Shown here one piece after another: positions 63,472-64,000 of a stretch of DNA of 64,000 bases. The stretch is from Paenibacillus terrae (lineage in GTDB: Bacteria; Bacillota; Bacilli; Paenibacillales; Paenibacillaceae), in assembly GCF_005217525.1 (NCBI RefSeq), contig NZ_PNXQ01000016.1:138877-202876 (forward strand). Reading direction: 5' to 3'. The stretch's first letter is position 1. Each line of letters starts with the position of its first letter. The notes below the pieces were generated by a model that was given only the letters and a program-made list of their open reading frames with translations, made no database searches and was not told where the DNA came from. Made by a program: the position numbers and the translations under genes.

Positions 63472-64000
63472 ATGTGTACCTTTATGAAAGAACGCACATG
63501 GTTATTGAAAGCATGCGAGTCGGTATTCATCGTATTTCTTACAGCAATGATTCTGTGCGGCATTCTAAGCCCAAATACAGCGAGTGCAGCAACAAGTGTT
63601 TATACCATCTCGGCTTTTACCAATAGCAGCGAGTCCAATCTGTATATCTACCAATCCTATAATGCCACGAATTATGGCCTCCTTAAAGACTCTGCATACA
63701 CCCCACCGGAGGGCCTAATCCGCGATCCCAGCATCATAAAGCACACGGATGGCCTGTATTACGTGGTCTACACCACGAACTGGTCCGGCAATACGATCGG
63801 CATAGCGTCAAGCCCGGATAAGGTGAACTGGAATTTTGTCCGCAACATCCCATTATCCTTGCCTAGCGGAATCGCCCACACCTGGGCTCCCGAATGGTTC
63901 GTGGACAATAATGGCAGCTTGAATGTCATCGTGTCCCTATCGCCGGGTAACTATCAAAACTTCAGACCTTATGCCATTACGGCAGCAAACAGCAATCTTG
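63472..64000 (+). CDS. secreted GH43-family glycoside hydrolase, N-terminal part (3' end outside window)
   Basis: The frame is open from ATG 63472 (AAAGGAGAG before it) to the end of the window, 176 codons. Residues about 11-37 are a signal peptide ending in TASAATS. The next part is the first blades of a five-bladed propeller: LIRDPSIIKHTDGLYYVVYT with the general-base Asp in RDPS, then IGIASSPDKVNWNFV and HTWAPEWFVDNNG, typical of GH43 arabinanases/xylosidases. It acts outside the cell on plant polysaccharides. The N-terminal stretch (40-75) before the RDPS motif is longer than in minimal GH43 proteins. Confidence 0.88.
   Translation, partial: MCTFMKERTWLLKACESVFIVFLTAMILCGILSPNTASAATSVYTISAFTNSSESNLYIYQSYNATNYGLLKDSAYTPPEGLIRDPSIIKHTDGLYYVVYTTNWSGNTIGIASSPDKVNWNFVRNIPLSLPSGIAHTWAPEWFVDNNGSLNVIVSLSPGNYQNFRPYAITAANSNL

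Overview
The window looks like chromosomal DNA of a low-to-moderate GC, Gram-positive, spore-former-type Firmicute, most probably Paenibacillus (P. polymyxa-like). The pointers are strong AGGAGG-type ribosome binding sites with many TTG and GTG starts, lipoprotein signals, CcpA-type cre sites, a T-box riboswitch, a BirA-type operator, YesM/YesN-type two-component systems and a large carbohydrate-catabolism content. This assignment is inference from gene content; no rRNA or tRNA gene was seen.

Layout. 0-3.7 kb: the 3' end of a P-type cation ATPase with two small companion genes, then an auxin-efflux-type carrier and trhO on the minus strand. 3.8-9.2 kb: a GH27 alpha-galactosidase-like enzyme, a PfkB sugar/nucleoside kinase, a P-loop kinase-like protein and a T-box-controlled proS. 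9.3-14 kb: a spermidine-synthase-like gene and a secreted phosphoesterase, divergent from an OmpR-type two-component system, followed by a BcrC-like PAP2 phosphatase; a shared 11-bp motif sits upstream of both phosphatases. 14-19.6 kb: a YebC-family regulator, a TetR regulator with its likely target NmrA-type gene (3' end degenerate), a large unrecognised enzyme-like protein, and a four-repeat membrane protein. 19.8-24.4 kb: a CcdC-like/DesKR-like cassette, a degenerate IS3-family element, and a second copy of the four-repeat membrane protein. 24.6-30.8 kb: an oxalate decarboxylase with an altered active-site lid, ybaK, a membrane-anchored L7/L12-like protein, and an OmpR-type two-component system divergent from an M23 lipoprotein.

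31-37.4 kb: a complete trehalose operon (treC, treP as a fused EIIBCA, treR) behind a promoter with two TreR-like palindromes and a cre, followed by a CcpA-controlled 6-phospho-beta-glucosidase. 37.5-40.2 kb: a YfcE-type phosphoesterase and aguA-aguB, which convert agmatine to putrescine. 40.4-48.5 kb: an AI-2E-type transporter, a NarL-type two-component system and an RND efflux pump, with four copies of one ~44-bp terminator family at the module boundaries. 48.6-58.8 kb: an Asp23 protein, then an alpha-galactoside island: GH36 alpha-galactosidase and its LacI regulator on one strand, and YesMN-type regulators with a CUT1 ABC importer (binding protein and two permeases, no ATPase) on the other. 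58.9-62.2 kb: a biotin uptake locus, bioY divergent from an ECF ATPase and a fused ATPase-EcfT protein, with a BirA-like operator between. 62.3-64 kb: a small acidic protein, a VOC protein and the 5' end of a secreted GH43 enzyme preceded by a cre.

I saw no phage, CRISPR array, toxin-antitoxin or defence system. The observations I rate most useful are the repeated terminator family (40.4-48.5 kb), the ATPase-EcfT fusion with a BirA operator, the oxalate decarboxylase lid substitution, the shared motif around the 11-14 kb two-component system, and the pair of four-repeat membrane proteins.
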